Notes: generated from the letters alone by a model not told the origin. Counted from the first letter of the stretch, positions 1-12,640 are shown. The stretch: DNA of 64,000 bases from Rhea pennata (GCF_028389875.1 NC_084672.1:1385501-1449500); one strand, 5' to 3'. A program made the numbers and translations.

Positions 1-820
1 CTGTGCTCGAATGTCTCAAAACTTCTAAAAAAAGAAAAATCTGCTCCCCCCGAACTGGCTGCCAAGGCCTTTGCTCTCCCCGCGAGCAGGGACGGTAAAG
101 GGGACGGAGGCAGGTCCCCGCGGACGCTCGGAGGATGCAGAGGGGCCGCGGCGGCCGCGCCTGGGCGCTCCCGGAGCCCCAGCTGGAGGGGAGCGGGGCC
201 GTGGGACCGGAGCTCCCGACGAAACGCTTTCATCCACCAAAGGGCGCATCGTGGATTCGCACGAGGGCAAAGCGACCGTGCCGAGACGGAGCTGCTTCTC
301 CGTGATTTAGGGAGCAGACGCTGAGGTGGTAACTCCGGCGGTCTGTGAGCAGCTCTGAACCAGTCTTCCCTGCTCTGGAGATGGCATTAGTATCTGAGCT
401 GCTTGTTTGAAGCTTCAGAAAGTAACCGACTTCCTTGAAGTCATTAAAGTCTAACCTTTAAACTCCAGGAGTCTAATGGTTCAAGCCAAGCATAATGTTG
501 AGGCACATCTGTGATAAATCTGCTTTTAATCTCCGCAAAGTGCTTTTCATAGATTCCAACTTTAACATATTAGGTGTTAGATGATCACACTGAGTGCTAG
601 TAAAATACACTAGATTGTAATCTATTACCTTTTACACAAAGCAGCATTTGGTTTTATTAACTATTGAAATATACTGAAAACTGTTAAAAAAGCACCATGT
701 AAATCTTCCAGATTCATGCTGTTTGATTTTATAGAGGCCTAATTCCTTGCAAAAGTAGCGGCAGAGTAGTTTGCCCGGTGACTTAATAGTTTGTGGCTGA
801 TTAGCAGAAGCCTCCTATCT
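1..820. promoter_or_regulatory. Upstream DNA with AT-rich island (about 400-770), candidate CNE
   Basis: After a GC-rich start, 400-770 is AT-rich, complex and non-coding, with TTAATC, TAACATATTA and GATGATCA words. No gene or repeat recognised. Confidence 0.3.
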
Positions 821-2330
821 AATGCCAGGCAGGGGCTGGCTGGCGAGGGGGCGGGGGGGCGCTGGGCGCGGGGACCCGCCTCGGCGCGGCTCCCGGGGCG
901 AGGACGAAGGCGCGCGCGCGCCGGCCTCCTGCGAGGCGCCGGCCGGGCTGCGTTGGCCTTTGCACGGATGCAGGATCTGCTTTCGGCCCGGGGCACGCGG
1001 AACGGGGCTCTCTCCGGTCCCGGAGGTCTGCCGCGGGAAGGAGGCGAGCCCTGCCGCTGGCAGGCGAGCAGCTCCGGCGGCAGCCGCGGCCTCGTCTTTT
1101 CCAGCGAGTCTTCTTCTCGCGCCCTGGTAATCTCGCGGTGGTCCTCGCCTGGCTGTGCACCGCGAGCCGAGCGCCTGCGCCGCGGCTCCCGAGGGCCGGC
1201 GCAGAGCCGAGGGGCGCCCGGGCGGATGCTGGAGCGGGCTGGGGAGCAGCGCCCGGAGCGGGCGCAAGCCCTGGGAGCGCCCGCCCTGCAGCCGGAGCCT
1301 CCCCGCGCCGCGGGCAGGGTTCACGCCTGGAGGGGCGCTTCCTTCCGCGGTGCTTTGCAGCCAGCCGCTCCCGGAGGCCGCCGAGACGTTGGCGGCAGCG
1401 AGCCGCGGTGCGAGCATGGGCTCCAGGAGCCTGGTGCGTCCGCAGGGGCACCGGAGCTCCGGGTGAGCGGCAAGCGCCGGAGTCGTGCGCAGCAACGCCG
1501 CGCGGATTTGCTGGGCCGCAGCTTTATTTTAATAAAAAGCTAAATTGAAAAATGTTGTTTGAAAGGCTGTGCCAGATCTAGGGGGAAATAACTTTGTTTC
1601 AGAGCTTACAAAGCCAAAATCTCTTTTGGTTCTTTCCACTTCTGTAAGAACTGTCAGTAGATATTTTTCCTCCCTTTTTTTTTCCTCTCCTTTCCGCTCT
1701 CTCATATGATTATTTAATTTACCGTTAAAGCTGGGCCCAAACCAAAACACCAATGCCAAAACCTCTGCACTTGGACCCCAATGTGGAGTTTAAATTACAT
1801 TTTGCACATGGCCCCAGCCGCACTGGATTAAAATCCAAAACATACATGATTTCTGGTTGTTGCAGCCCCAGCGCTGAAGCAAGGCGCTCGCCTCCCGCGG
1901 GATCGTTCCAGCTTCCCCGAGAACAGGGGCCTCCGTGCCCGCACCGCTGAGCACCGCAGCAGGTTCGTCCCCCGCGCCAGGGCTCTGCCGCCTTTCTGCC
2001 TCCGGGCGGCTGGGGCTGAAGCCCCCAGGTTGTCCCTGGCTTGGGCTTGGCCACCCTTCCTCCTCCTCCTCCTCTTCCTCCTCATCCCCCCCCATCCCTC
2101 CCGCAGTGGCTGCACGGGAAGCTCTGCAGGAGCTCGTGATTTCCCGAGCGCGGGGCGAGCCCTCCGGAGCGGCGTGGGACCGCGGCGCCGCGTCGGAGCA
2201 GCCCTGGCTGCGGAGCCGCCGGCGAGGCTCCACAGGGACTTCTCGGCCGCCGGAGGCAGCTGGGAGAAGCACAAACCCGGAGCTGCTTCCCCCAGAACCG
2301 CTCGTTTCGTGCTTCCGTTATTTCCTTTTT
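820..2330. other. GC-rich gene-free stretch (CpG-rich 820-1520)
   Basis: 820-1520 is CpG-island-like but contains no start codon context, exon or promoter series that I can support. 1530-1860 is AT-richer. 2050-2095 is a pyrimidine tract (CCT repeats). All long frames are composition artefacts. Confidence 0.5.
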
Positions 2331-2339
2331 TTTTCCCCT

Positions 2340-3470
2340 TTTCCCACCTCTCTGCCTAACCAACTTCATTAAACGCAGCCTGCAAACAAGGCACATCCTC
2401 CTCTTCTGGAGTCCGCGACCTGAGAACTTTTGGCCTCATTTTAGCAGTACAAGGTGTTCCAGTGATTATTACCTTTAAATAATGTGGCTTAACAATTAAC
2501 AGCTTGTTTAAACAGCATTTGCATTTTCCCGCTGCCAAACAGGAGACTTTAATCTCCGCACACCAACGGCGTCTTGCCGGGACAAGCTGCAGGATCTCGG
2601 CGTCGCGCCGGCTTTCTGCCCCGTGCCGGGGCGTAACCGCGCGCGGGAACGGCTGTGCCGCAGCCGCCCCTGCTGCCCCGCGCCGGCTCGCCCATGGATG
2701 CGCTCGCCTCGATTACCCCTAATTACCCGCGGCGTGTCAGAAGCCGGACGACTTTGAACCTAAAAGAGGGTTTGTGCCATTTCCAGGTGCAGGGCAGCAA
2801 ACCGTCTCGGCCACATCAAAAGTTGATGTTTCTGGGACTCTTAAAGGAACGTCTTTTAATGATTTAATAGAAGAGTGTAGCAGTGAGTCCTCTCAGGTGT
2901 CAAAACCCTGTCCAATAAGGTATTGGTCTGACGGCCGCTTTCCTCGGGCCATCATCAGGGATGGATTTTCCAAGGCAGCCCGAGATGCTGATGATACCGG
3001 AGCCAACAGGGCCCTCGGGAAGGGTCATTGCTGGCTTTGCGGGTGGCGAGGAGGACCTGGGAAGGGCTGCGTGGGAGCCGGGCCCTGCGCCGGCCGGGCC
3101 AGGTCCCTCTCCGCTCCGGCCCGCAGCCCCAAGCCTGCTGGGCTGCAGAGATGGACTCGGGAGCGTGTAAAGGGGTGAGAGAGGCCGCAGTGTGGTTAAA
3201 GGCCTGGCGGTGCGGTGACAGTGCTATTTATTTTGAGAATGCCTGGTGACCTTCTGCAGACAACGCAGATAAACGCGAGGCCGAGCTGCATTGTTCTCTC
3301 TTAAAACAAGAAATAGAAACATTAATCATCTAACCAGGGCTTTATCATGGTTTGGGGGCATTAATTTGATGGTGTGTCATTTCCCATTTGGTTTGTGTTG
3401 TGGAGGTTGCATTCAAAACACCTTCAATTAAAGGTAACTAATGATATAGAGCTATTTTAAGGACTGATGA
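2340..3470. promoter_or_regulatory. Group of AT-rich islands, candidate CNEs
   Basis: Islands at about 2340-2560, 2750-3010 and 3190-3470, separated by GC-rich spacers. The last contains many homeodomain-type ATTA/TAAT cores (around 3320-3445). No ORF or repeat. Regulatory role is inference. Confidence 0.3.
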
Positions 3471-4394
3471 TCCCTCGTAGCAGGCAGTAGTGCTCGGGCG
3501 AAGGTGGCCGTGACCGACCCAGCCGTCGGAGCAGCCGCCTCGGACACCTATTAGAAGCAGGCAGATGGTGAGAAAATCGCTGCTGAGCCACTCTGGGCTG
3601 CTCCGCGGTGCCTCCCCAGGCAAAAGGAGCAGTCCCCAGCCCCGGGAGATGCGGGTGCTCCAACATGGCCACGCAATCTCGTGCTGCTTAGGAGGTCTCA
3701 CACGGACGTCATGAAATCCCCCGGGGGCCCCAGATCCCCCGTTCCTCCATTGTCCCTATGGGTTCGTGCCAGGCGAGCCTGGGAGAGCTTTGCTCTGCAG
3801 CAGGAGGCCACGTTTCCTTTCTGGTCAGCAACTGGCCTTCACCGTTGAGGCTTTGTGCAACGCAGACATCATGTGAACGAACACCCTAGGCCATGTAAGC
3901 CTCAGAGTTACCCGGGGAAGGAAGGCTTGAGGCGTGCGGCTAAGTCAGGGGTAAAGGAGAGCAAGGGCTCATGGGCTTTGTCCTACGGAGAAGGGGACAA
4001 GGAGGTGCCGTGCGGCTGCTGTCCCGGAGCAACCAGAGACCTCCTTTCCCAACAGAGCCTGGGGAGATATGTGCGCCAGCTGCAGCACTCAGGATCAAAC
4101 CGAGTCTTTGGAGCAGGGTGATCCAGGGGGTTGGATCCGGACGGGGGAGATGGAGTTTGATCCTCCCCTCCTCCATGGACCCCCCGCGTGATGTTGGTCA
4201 GAGCACCAAGCCTGGGGCAGCAGCGTCTGAAGGGAAGAGAGACCTCGGAGGACGTGGTCTTCACGGCGTTGTGGAGGTAAGCGTGCCCCTGGCTGCGAGC
4301 TCTGAGCACGGTGCTGGTGCGGCCTTGCAAAACGTCTCTGATAGAGGAGTCCCCGCCTGGCTCTTTTCCAGTGTCCGAATGCGAGTGCTCGGGC

Positions 4395-4515
4395 GGGTTG
4401 TGGTCCAGCGATTAGGTGTGGGTTTGATTCCTGGCTTGTTGCACAATGTGGGTAACGCACGTCACCTCTCTGCCTTGCTCCTTTGACTTAAGAGTGCTAT
4501 TAAGTCTCAGAATGG
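4395..4515 (+). mobile_element. tRNA-derived SINE relic (MIR-like)
   Basis: A-box-like TGGTCCAGCGATTAGG at 4401-4416 and B box GGTTTGATTCC at 4421-4431, then CTGGCTT, and CACCTCTCTGCCTT near 4463-4476, which is the MIR core order. The surrounding sequence does not fold as a tRNA. Old, inactive copy. Confidence 0.55.
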
Positions 4516-7500
4516 AAAAGCACCCCATAATAAGTCTGCTTATTAATGGTTGCGTGGGGAGTAATAGCAGAAGAGGGCAGATCAGAGGAGCTGTGTGCAA
4601 ACAGCTCTGTCATTGCGCCTCGGAGCCGGCCTGCAACACCCTTACCCTTCCCAGGCCGGGGCCGCTCCTGCGCAGAGGCTGCCCGTCGCGCCGGATTGCA
4701 CAGCGCAGCAGGCAAACGTTCATTAGGTGCTAGGTGGAGCCTACCAAACCCATACTCGAGGGCCACCGAGACCACAGCAAAGCCAGGCTGCAGCATCAGT
4801 CTGAGCTGTCAGCGCCAAACCCAACGAGCTCTGTTACCACGGGTCCAAGTCAGAGCTGTGCCATGCCTTGGAGAAAATCTCTTGCCGGGGGAAAAGAAAG
4901 CCGACTGCCCCGTAGCCATGTGTGCAACACACACCCTTCCCACCACGTAAAGCCACGGTGCTTGCTAATGCTCACTGGAAAGTCCTGTCTCCTTAAGACC
5001 TGCTCCAAAGCAGCCGAGGGAAGGGCCATCGCTGCGCGTTTGGAGAGGGGGATGATTTGCTCCGTTGCCCGCAGTGATTCGCGCTGAGTTGTTCCGGTCT
5101 GTTTGGTCGGGGCCGTTTTACAAGCTTCCGCCTTCGTTCCCAGTGCAGGATCACCGCGGCGGCCCCGCACGCCGTGACACCGGGTTTCTCCTGACACTGG
5201 AGTGTTGTCCGTGCCGCCAGCTTTGCTGGCAGCGGGCCGGGGCTGTTCGCACCGCGGGAGAGCCCTGCGTGCTTGGCGGGGCAGGCAGCCGCGGGGACGT
5301 CTCCCTGCGAGGGGTGCGCTGGGTGCCGTCTCCTTGCTGCTGGGGTGCTGCTGCGTGCCCCGGCGCCGGCTCTGCTCCCTCCCCTGCAAGATCCCTGGCT
5401 GCTCGCACCGGCCCTGCACCATCGTGGTTTCTGGGAGACAGGCCAAAGAAAGGGGAAAGCCAGCCTAGGGCCAGCACGGGGAACGGCCTCCTGGGGAAGT
5501 AGGACACGGCCCCTTGCCTTCCAGCATCTCCTTGGGCAAGCGAGAGGGGCTAGAGGAAGAGGGAATGATCCCGAAAGGTGTTTGACCCTCCCTATCCCAA
5601 GGCTTTGTCAACACGGAGAAACTGCCTGGAATAGATGTTGCAGAATAAGCTATTCTGGTTAGCCGTCCAAGGCAGAGAAACCCTCATCCACTTTTGCGGG
5701 CTGGAGAGCCTTTAGAAAGCAAAACACAGTGACTTGCACACGTGTCTTGTACCCCAGCTTCTGGCTTTTGCACAGGAAATGTGGCTGAGCTGATTTCTTT
5801 AAATAGAGAGAATTGCTGTCCCGAACCGAGATAGCGTGTCCTGCCCGGACTGCCGTGCGGCGGCCTCGTAAAGCCGCGCAGCTGGTCGCTGCAATAGCAA
5901 CCCGGGCTGACCCGGGACGGCGGCGGGGCTGGGCTGGCCCGGGCCTCTCCCGCGCCAGCTCCCGGGTCTTGCCGAGCTGCTCCATTTGTGCAAGCCAGAG
6001 GGAAAATCATGTCTGGACTCCGGGAACCAGCCACCCCCACATCCTGCACCGAAGCAAATGTCTCCAGGGTTCAGGTGCCTCTGCAGCGGGCAGGATCCTG
6101 GTGGAAGGTACCTGCTGCGATTCCTGGGCATTTCCCGGCCGGGAAGGAGCACCCCCGGGCGGACTGCCCCGAGGAGCCCGGGCTGCAGAGCTGGCACGTC
6201 GCCTGGGATGGGGCCAGCTGGGCTTGGAGCCGTCGTCTGCGCCACACGTACTCTGCACGGTGGGGTGTCCTCCCTTCAGAGCGGCATCTGGCACTAGTGG
6301 CACTGGCTTTTTTTCAGACTGTTTTGGCCACAGGGAGTTGGTTTGGGCCTTGAAGGTGTCTGCAACAGCTGCTGAAGACTTTGCCAGGCTCCTTGCAAAG
6401 AAAATGTGGTCCAGCCCCACTTTTCCTCCCCTGATGGACACTAGTTTTCCCGTGGGGGAGTCAACGCAGCTGCTTATTGAAATCCCTCGGCGAGGGCCTG
6501 CAGCGGCTCCGCAGCGAGGCTGCGGTGCGCTCGAAGTGCCACGGTGGCACTTCCATTGCTCCCAAAGCCGACGCTCTTGTGCGCCAGCCCCAGCTCCAGG
6601 CAGGGGACCGGCTGGCTCTAAAAAGCACAAAGCTCTTCTAAAACTTTCCGTCTAGCTGACAAAGTCCTCCGTGACGTAGCGGTCCCAAGTATTTGCTTGA
6701 TTTCCATTGCCACACATTCTTCCGAGAGCAAGCACGCGCCACGGCGCGCGCACGTCGTTCTCCTCCATGGAGCTGGCTCCTCTCTCCAGCTATGAACTGG
6801 AGCTGACAGGGGTCGGACCTCTTCCACGTGTGCACTGACTGCCGTCCGCTGTTCGTCAGACAGTAAAATCCATTCCTTTGCTCCAAAGCAAAGCGAGGGT
6901 GTTCGCCTGTCTGGCCACGGGCCCTTCGGATGCCCGCCGCGCCGTGGGGCATTGCCGCGGCGCCCCAGAGCCTTGTGGCCACCGGCAAATGAAACCTGGT
7001 GCTGCTTCTCCCTGCCTCAGGCTTGCTGAAGGGGTTTTCCTTTAGGAGAGCAGGAAAGCTGGAGCCGAGCCGGGTGGAGGCAGCGAGGCTGCAGCCGCAG
7101 CGGGCGTCCCCAACATCGGGGCTGCCGGGGCGGCGGCACGCGGGGATGCAGAGCGAGGACGCTCCGACGGGCGTGCTGCCCCAGCGCCCGCGAAGCCGCT
7201 CCGCTCCGCTCGGGCCGCCGCTGCGAGGGGGACCCTGCGGCTGCTCGCGCACCTGCAGCTGCGGCGATCCCGGCGGAGCCGGCGAGCGGCGGGTGTGCGG
7301 CGGGTCGGGGGTCCCGCGGCCACATCCCTGGCCCTGGGGCCATCTGCGATGCTCGGCCTCCTGCTCTTCCCAGCGGCTCTGCCGGAGGCACTGCCCGTCC
7401 CCTCGGCTGCCCACTGCCATCTCCTGCACGCCAGCGGAAAGGAAGGAAGCTGCATCTTGGAGCGACGGTAGTGTTGGCTTTGGGACAGCAGCGGGATCCC

Positions 7501-8810
7501 TGCCCCGGGCTTGAACAGTCGTTCCTCCTCTAAAGAGAGACTGCAGACAGTTCTTACCCGAGGACACTTGTTGCAACTGCAGCCAAGGCCGAGCTATCGC
7601 TGAAAGCCGTGCTAGGCTCAGCCCCGGACAAACGCGCGGCTCCCGTGTATCAGTGCGAAGTGTCTTCCTGTTTGAAAGCTCTCAAAATCACAGGGGCGGC
7701 TTGTTTTGACATTTGATTAGCCACAGAGAACAACTTGAGAGTGCTCGAGTGCGCGAGTGAGCAAACTCCGCAGCAATCCGGGTGCTGAGCGCTCCGGCCT
7801 GGCAGCGGCAGAGCCCTGTCGGGCAGGGAAGGGCGGGCAGCACTCCAGGGGCCGATAAGCGGGCAGCCGGGAGAGAGGAACCCGAGCAAAGGAAGTGGGG
7901 AGTGAAGTCAGCTGGAAACGGTCTCTTATGCTCGCCGTGACTCATGAATTTCATTAGCACGAGGGTTTGCTCCGGAGTTAGCAAACTTTGCTTGCCAAGC
8001 TCGGCTGCTTGAGCTGCTTTCGGCAGGACTGGGAAACGCTGCTGCCCTTATCTGTGCGCTTCAGGCCAGCGGCGGGCACCGGAGGGACCCTGCCCTCAGC
8101 GCCAGCAGCCTGGCTGCGTGCTGCCTGGTGCCCCGGCACAGCATTTTGGCAGGAGTTTGGGACAGACTTCTGGCGTGGGGCAGAGCAGATCCCTGTCTTA
8201 TCTGTGCCTGTCCGGCCTGGCCCGGCGCAGGACCTGCTGTGGCTGAGGGTTGGGAGCTGGAAGAGCTCGGCCGCTGCCTGCCCTGCTGCAGCAGGCAGGC
8301 GGGAGAGCCGCCGGCACCCTGGGTTTCGGCTGCAAATGCAGCGACTGGCCCCTGTTCCCGGGGGCCTAGCAGGTCCCTGGGCGGGCAAGGGGGCTAAGCT
8401 GCTCCTCCGGTGGGAGGGAGCGCTGGAGATGTGGGAACCAGCGCTGCTCCCCGAGACGCGGCCATGAGCGAAAGGCGTCCAGGCTGCGATCGTGCCCGGT
8501 GCAGCCACATCCCGGCAGTCACCAGCGCTTGGGGTGAGCAGCCTGCCCGAGGCCCCCGGCCCAGGCGGCAGCAGCAGCGGGGCCCACAGCCCGGGGGAAC
8601 AGTGGGGCTCGGCGTGCAGGGCCGCGGCTTGGTGGCGGGCAGCGGAGGGAAGGTGCTGCCCGGTGCCGGGAGAGGCAGCGACCCGGCCAAGCGGGAGCAG
8701 GTATCTCCGCCAGCCCGCGGCAGGCACAGCCCCGCGCATCGCCGCAGCTGCTGGCGCAGCATCCCTCAGCGCCAGCAAGAGCACGAGCATCCCCGCTGCG
8801 GCTGCAGGCC

Positions 8811-8890
8811 GGCTCCGGCTCGCTCCGGCTCACTCCAACTCCGGCTCTGGCTCTGGCTCCGGCTCTGGCTCCAGCTCTGGCTCTGGCTCT
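8811..8890. repeat. (GGCTCT)n/(GGCTCC)n hexanucleotide repeat
   Basis: Imperfect hexamer array; it encodes Gly-Ser or Glu-Pro dipeptide runs in the flanking spurious ORFs. Confidence 0.9.
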
Positions 8891-9054
8891 AGCGTTCCTC
8901 TGGGCAGAGAGAGCCCGATAAGGAGCAGTGTCCCTGGCCCGGCGCCTTCAAACAGCCCTGGCAGTCGTGAACTCTCAGGGGTTTGTTTTTTTTCCCCAGA
9001 CCTAAAACATGTTGTGTCAGGTTGGTCATGACACTGCAGGGCTGTTTTCCTTTC

Positions 9055-9335
9055 TCTTGCTATCACCGCTATCAAGTAGGAGTTAACAGCTCTTGTTTAT
9101 ACAATGACTATCTGGCCAGAGGCTGATTTAATACCTCCCACTTCTTTTAAGTGCAAATAGACTCTAATGTGTGTATTAGACTACTTGAATGGCTGTTCTG
9201 GTGAAATACTCGCTTTCCAAATAACTTATCTGCAGTTAACGCTGGGGAGAGGAGGGAGCACACTTTAGAATTTAGCAAGAAGAAAAAGAAAACAATCCAT
9301 TCAATATTTTCCTATTTCCTTAGCGCAGCCTTTAG
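9055..9335. promoter_or_regulatory. AT-rich island with inverted TCTAAT/ATTAGA pair, candidate enhancer
   Basis: TCTAAT (9163-9168), six-base GTGTGT spacer, ATTAGA (9175-9180): a perfect inverted pair of homeodomain TAAT cores. NKX2-like TTAAGTG (9147-9153) and ACTTGAA (9183-9189) words flank it. Non-coding. Confidence 0.4.
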
Positions 9336-9610
9336 TCACGCCGAGCCGTGATGGGTTTTAGCAGGCAGACTCCTATAATGGTTTATGGGCTGCAGACCTG
9401 ATTCAGCAAGTTGCTGATGAACACGGCTCAGGCTGAGCCCAGCAGCATTTGCACGCAACGCAGCTGCCGGCAGCACGGCGGGCGCGCAAGGCTGCGTTTG
9501 CCGGGCTGGCGGAAGGGCGCTAAGCGCAGCCTTGCGCACCGTGCCGTGCCGTGCCATCGGCCTGCTCCGGCCCCCTCGCTTGCTCCTGGCTGGAGCGCAG
9601 GCGGGATGCG

Positions 9611-9632
9611 CCGGGCCGGGCCGGGCCGGGCC
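9611..9632. repeat. (CCGGG)n simple repeat
   Basis: Four CCGGG units in a GC-rich block. Confidence 0.85.
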
Positions 9633-9659
9633 GCGCTCTGCGGCCGCTCTTGGCAGGAG

Positions 9660-9870
9660 TCGAGGAGTAATATCATCCTTGAGTGAAACTGCGGAGTTTC
9701 TGCTGAGTCACAGGCATCGGGGAACGGGGAGAGCAATTACAGACGAAAACTGAGAAGGCATCCCAAACAAATTGGTTATAATTAACAAGTAGAAGAATAA
9801 CACCAGTAATACCATTAGCAGGCCCAAAAGCCATTTGCAATATAATATCTGTAATTAGACAGTATACAGC
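9660..9870. promoter_or_regulatory. AT-rich island, candidate CNE
   Basis: Complex AT-rich DNA with AATTGGTTATAATTA-type words near 9770-9785, between CpG-rich blocks. No repeat recognised. Confidence 0.3.
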
Positions 9871-9879
9871 AAAAGCCTG

Positions 9880-10612
9880 GGCCGTGCTGCTCGCCCCGGG
9901 AGGGGCCGGGAGGGCAGGCGCAGCCTGGCTCCCTCCCCTCCGCCTTCCAGGGTGCAGCCTGCGTTAAACCCGCGGGAGCGGCAGGCACCGCCGCGCCCGC
10001 GCAGCTCTCGGTGCCGGCGGAGAGCGCCGAGCGGCAAGGCCGGCGCGGGGAGCCGCCGGGGGATGCCTCAGCCTGCACCCGCGTTCCCCCAGGTTCCCCC
10101 AGGCCGGGGGCAGGCACAGGCGGCCCGTCCGGAGCGGCGGCCAGCCGAGTCCGGGTGGCAGCTGGCTGCAGCCGGGCCGTCGCAGGCTCGTGGTTTGCTG
10201 GCAGCGGGAGCGCCGGTGCCGGCAGAGGAACCCTGCAGCCGAGGCGTCCTGCTGCCCCGCCGGGGCGGAGGAGGTGCCCGCCCCGCACCGACGGGGCTTC
10301 CGGCACAGCCCGAGGAACCGGCCGGGAGGCCGCTCCGCGCCGCGGTGGCTCGCTAGCCCCGTTCAGCGCCTCTCCGGCTCGGAAACCCTCCGTCAGAGAA
10401 AGCTGGAAGGAAGCGGGGCGGGCAGGGCCCTGCCGCACGCGCGGACGCGCAGCGCCGGCGGGGCCGCGACGGCTCGGCCGCCGCGGGGCCGCCCGGGCGC
10501 CGCCGCCCGCGGCTCGGGCGAGTCCATCGAGCAGCGAGGCCTCCCGGGGCCCCGGCGCCCCCGCGGCGCCGCCGGAGCGCGGCCTGGCCCCGTCTGCCCC
10601 GCAGCCTTTTGC
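9880..10612. other. CpG-rich block without identifiable gene
   Basis: Dense CpG and many open frames on both strands, none recognisable. It could be a CpG island tied to the neighbouring AT-rich islands rather than to a promoter. Confidence 0.4.
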
Positions 10613-10614
10613 TG

Positions 10615-10985
10615 GGCTCATTAAGGAGAAACTCGGAAAAGGAAAAATAACTTATGGGAAAAGATCATGGTTTATAATTGGGACGTGCAAATATCAATTT
10701 AAGTAGATTTTAAATCAATACGAACCAGAACATTTCCATTCACCCCAATCTTTTTTATTTTTTTCAACCAGGTGAGTTTTAATAACCTAAAATAAAACAT
10801 CTGCTATTTCAGTGCTGTTCTAGCGTGCAGAATATCAATTAACAAGAGGCCTTCTCGGTCGTCTATGTTCACCACAATAATGCTGGGGCTCTGGCTAGAT
10901 GGGAATGTGAAGAAAATTACAACCTTTTCGGGGAAACCATTAAATAAAAATCAGAATTTGTCCATAAATACCACTGGGGGGGGAA
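10615..10985. promoter_or_regulatory. Long AT-rich complex island, candidate CNE
   Basis: About 370 bp, sharply bounded by CpG-rich DNA on both sides, non-repetitive apart from a T-run near 10,751. Contains repeated ATCAATT words (10693, 10833). One of the best enhancer candidates upstream; conservation untested. Confidence 0.4.
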
Positions 10986-10999
10986 CAGCTCCTCTAATG

Positions 11000-12205
11000 T
11001 GTTCTATTTTGAGCAATGAAGCTTGATTTTTCAGTGCAAAATCAGCGCTTCCCTCTCCCCTCCCCAGGCCGCACGCCCCCCCAGCTTGCAGCCGCCTGGC
11101 TCCCGAGCGGCCATGCCCCGCTCCCCGGTGCGATCTCTTGCTGTCTGCGCTGGAAGCGAGCGTATTTGCATCCAGAAGGGCACAGGGCCTCCAGCTCTGG
11201 GTCGGTAGCAAGAGGCAGACCGTCCTCGTCAGGCCGGTAACCCGGTCCGCTTAGGCACAGAGGAGGAGCAATGGAAGGTGAGTGCTCAGCTGCGGGCTCC
11301 TGGGACTCAGCATCCTGCAGAATCAGACCCGAAGGACCCATATGTTCGGACACTCTGTCTCCTTCGGACCGGCGCAGCAGGCGGCCGCTCATGGCACGAC
11401 TGCAGATGCAGGGTTGCCATGAAGCTGCCAGGGGTAGGATCAATTAACCTTCCCCATTCGTGAAAAATTACCAAGTAGGTGCAAAGCCAGAGCAAGCACT
11501 GAGGCTCGCTTCCTGGCATGCTCTCCCGGCACGTGCTCGCTGCTGCCTGACGGATGCGCCGGCATGGGCAGAGCCTGGGCGCCCGACGCACGCAGCCAGC
11601 GTCTCAGCGCGGCCGGCAGCCGCAGCTGCTGCAGCCAGCGGCGCACAGAGCTGTGCCCACCCATCCCTCCAGGCACCGCCGGCTCCAGGAGAGGAACCCG
11701 CCTGCGGCTGGGCTGCGCTGGCTGCTGCAGCCCTCCATCCACGGCCCCAGCGGGGCTCTCCCGCCTCTGGATCTGTCGCAAGCACCCCACTTGCCCTGTC
11801 CACCTCCCACGGCACAAGCTGAGGAGGGAGCTGCACCGCGGAGGGCCGTGCTGACCACAGCGAGCTGCAAGGCCAGGCACATCCGAGTCCTCTGCACCAG
11901 TTGCCAGTGCTCTGGACTGCGCCCACCAGCATTTCTAGAGGCGCTGAGTGATGCCGTGCATGTCCAGAGCCATTTGGCTCAACAGCATCTGCACCCCTGC
12001 AGCACCCAGTCGCCAGCGGCTGGGAGGACACTCAGCGCTGCCACGCAGCCAGGCCTGCAGCAACCACCATACTGGCATGTTTCCCTCCCGACCCCACCGA
12101 AAGCAAAGCCCGTGGAGGAAATGGTGGCAGGGCTTGCTCTCATGGCTTCCTTCCCAGGCCTGCCACCAGCCCATCCTTCCTCCTCTGCTTTGCACAAAGT
12201 CAGCT
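11000..12205. other. Gene-free mixed-composition DNA
   Basis: No gene, RNA or mobile element recognised. The long + frame from 11554 runs into the purine tract and is not protein-like. Confidence 0.5.
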
Positions 12206-12208
12206 TCT

Positions 12209-12345
12209 CAAAAAAAAAAAGAAAAAGGAAGGAAAAGCCAGGAAAAGTGAAAGGGAGTGAAATTCCAGAACAGCAAGAGAGAAAAAGGGAAAGAGGGATA
12301 CAGAGGGAAGAGAGGGAGAGGGAGAGGGAGGAGAAACCCTATCAG
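12209..12345. repeat. Purine-rich (GA/A) tract
   Basis: About 130 bp almost entirely A and G on the + strand, starting with a run of A and ending in GAGAGGGAGAGGGAG units. Polypurine tracts of this kind can form triplex DNA; no other role seen. Confidence 0.8.
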
Positions 12346-12479
12346 CAAGGACGGCAGGAGGCGGCCGCCGAGCCTGGAGGGAGGAGAGAGGGGGCGGTGC
12401 GTGCGGCCCGTCGCTGCGGCTCCCGCTCCGCGGCAGGAAGTCCGGGCCGGGTTTTGCGGGGCGCCCGCCGCCGCCGCGC

Positions 12480-12640
12480 CCTGCCCCCACGTGGGGCACG
12501 ACGGCACTCGGCGCGGCGGCCAATGGGAAGGCAGCGCTCCAGTAGCAAATGACCCTGACACTTCTTGTAACATAAACAGTTGAAACGAATCCAATTAGAG
12601 CTGGAGACAGAGACGTTTGAACTTCGGGAAATAATTGTCA
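12480..12640. promoter_or_regulatory. Upstream promoter-like cluster A (CACGTG and CCAAT)
   Basis: CACGTG 12488-12493 inside CCCCACGTGGGG, then CCAAT 12520-12524 followed by an AT-richer complex stretch to 12,640. Repeats two of the elements found at 13.5 and 15.1 kb. No exon can be assigned. Confidence 0.35.

Larger units (their letters stand above)
3480..9050. other. Gene-free GC-rich unique DNA
   Basis: Apart from the SINE relic (4395-4515) and the hexamer repeat (8811-8890) I see no gene, RNA gene or element. Several open frames of 200-300 codons occur but lack any family signature and have overlapping counterparts on the other strand. Confidence 0.5.

Noticed and set aside
791..1543. 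250-codon + strand ORF, with overlapping minus-strand ORFs
   Set aside because: CpG-rich Arg/Ala/Pro composition, open in several frames at once, no family motif and no splice or start support.
4400..4475. Possible tRNA gene
   Set aside because: A and B boxes are present but no cloverleaf stems or anticodon arm can be drawn, and the flank matches a SINE core.
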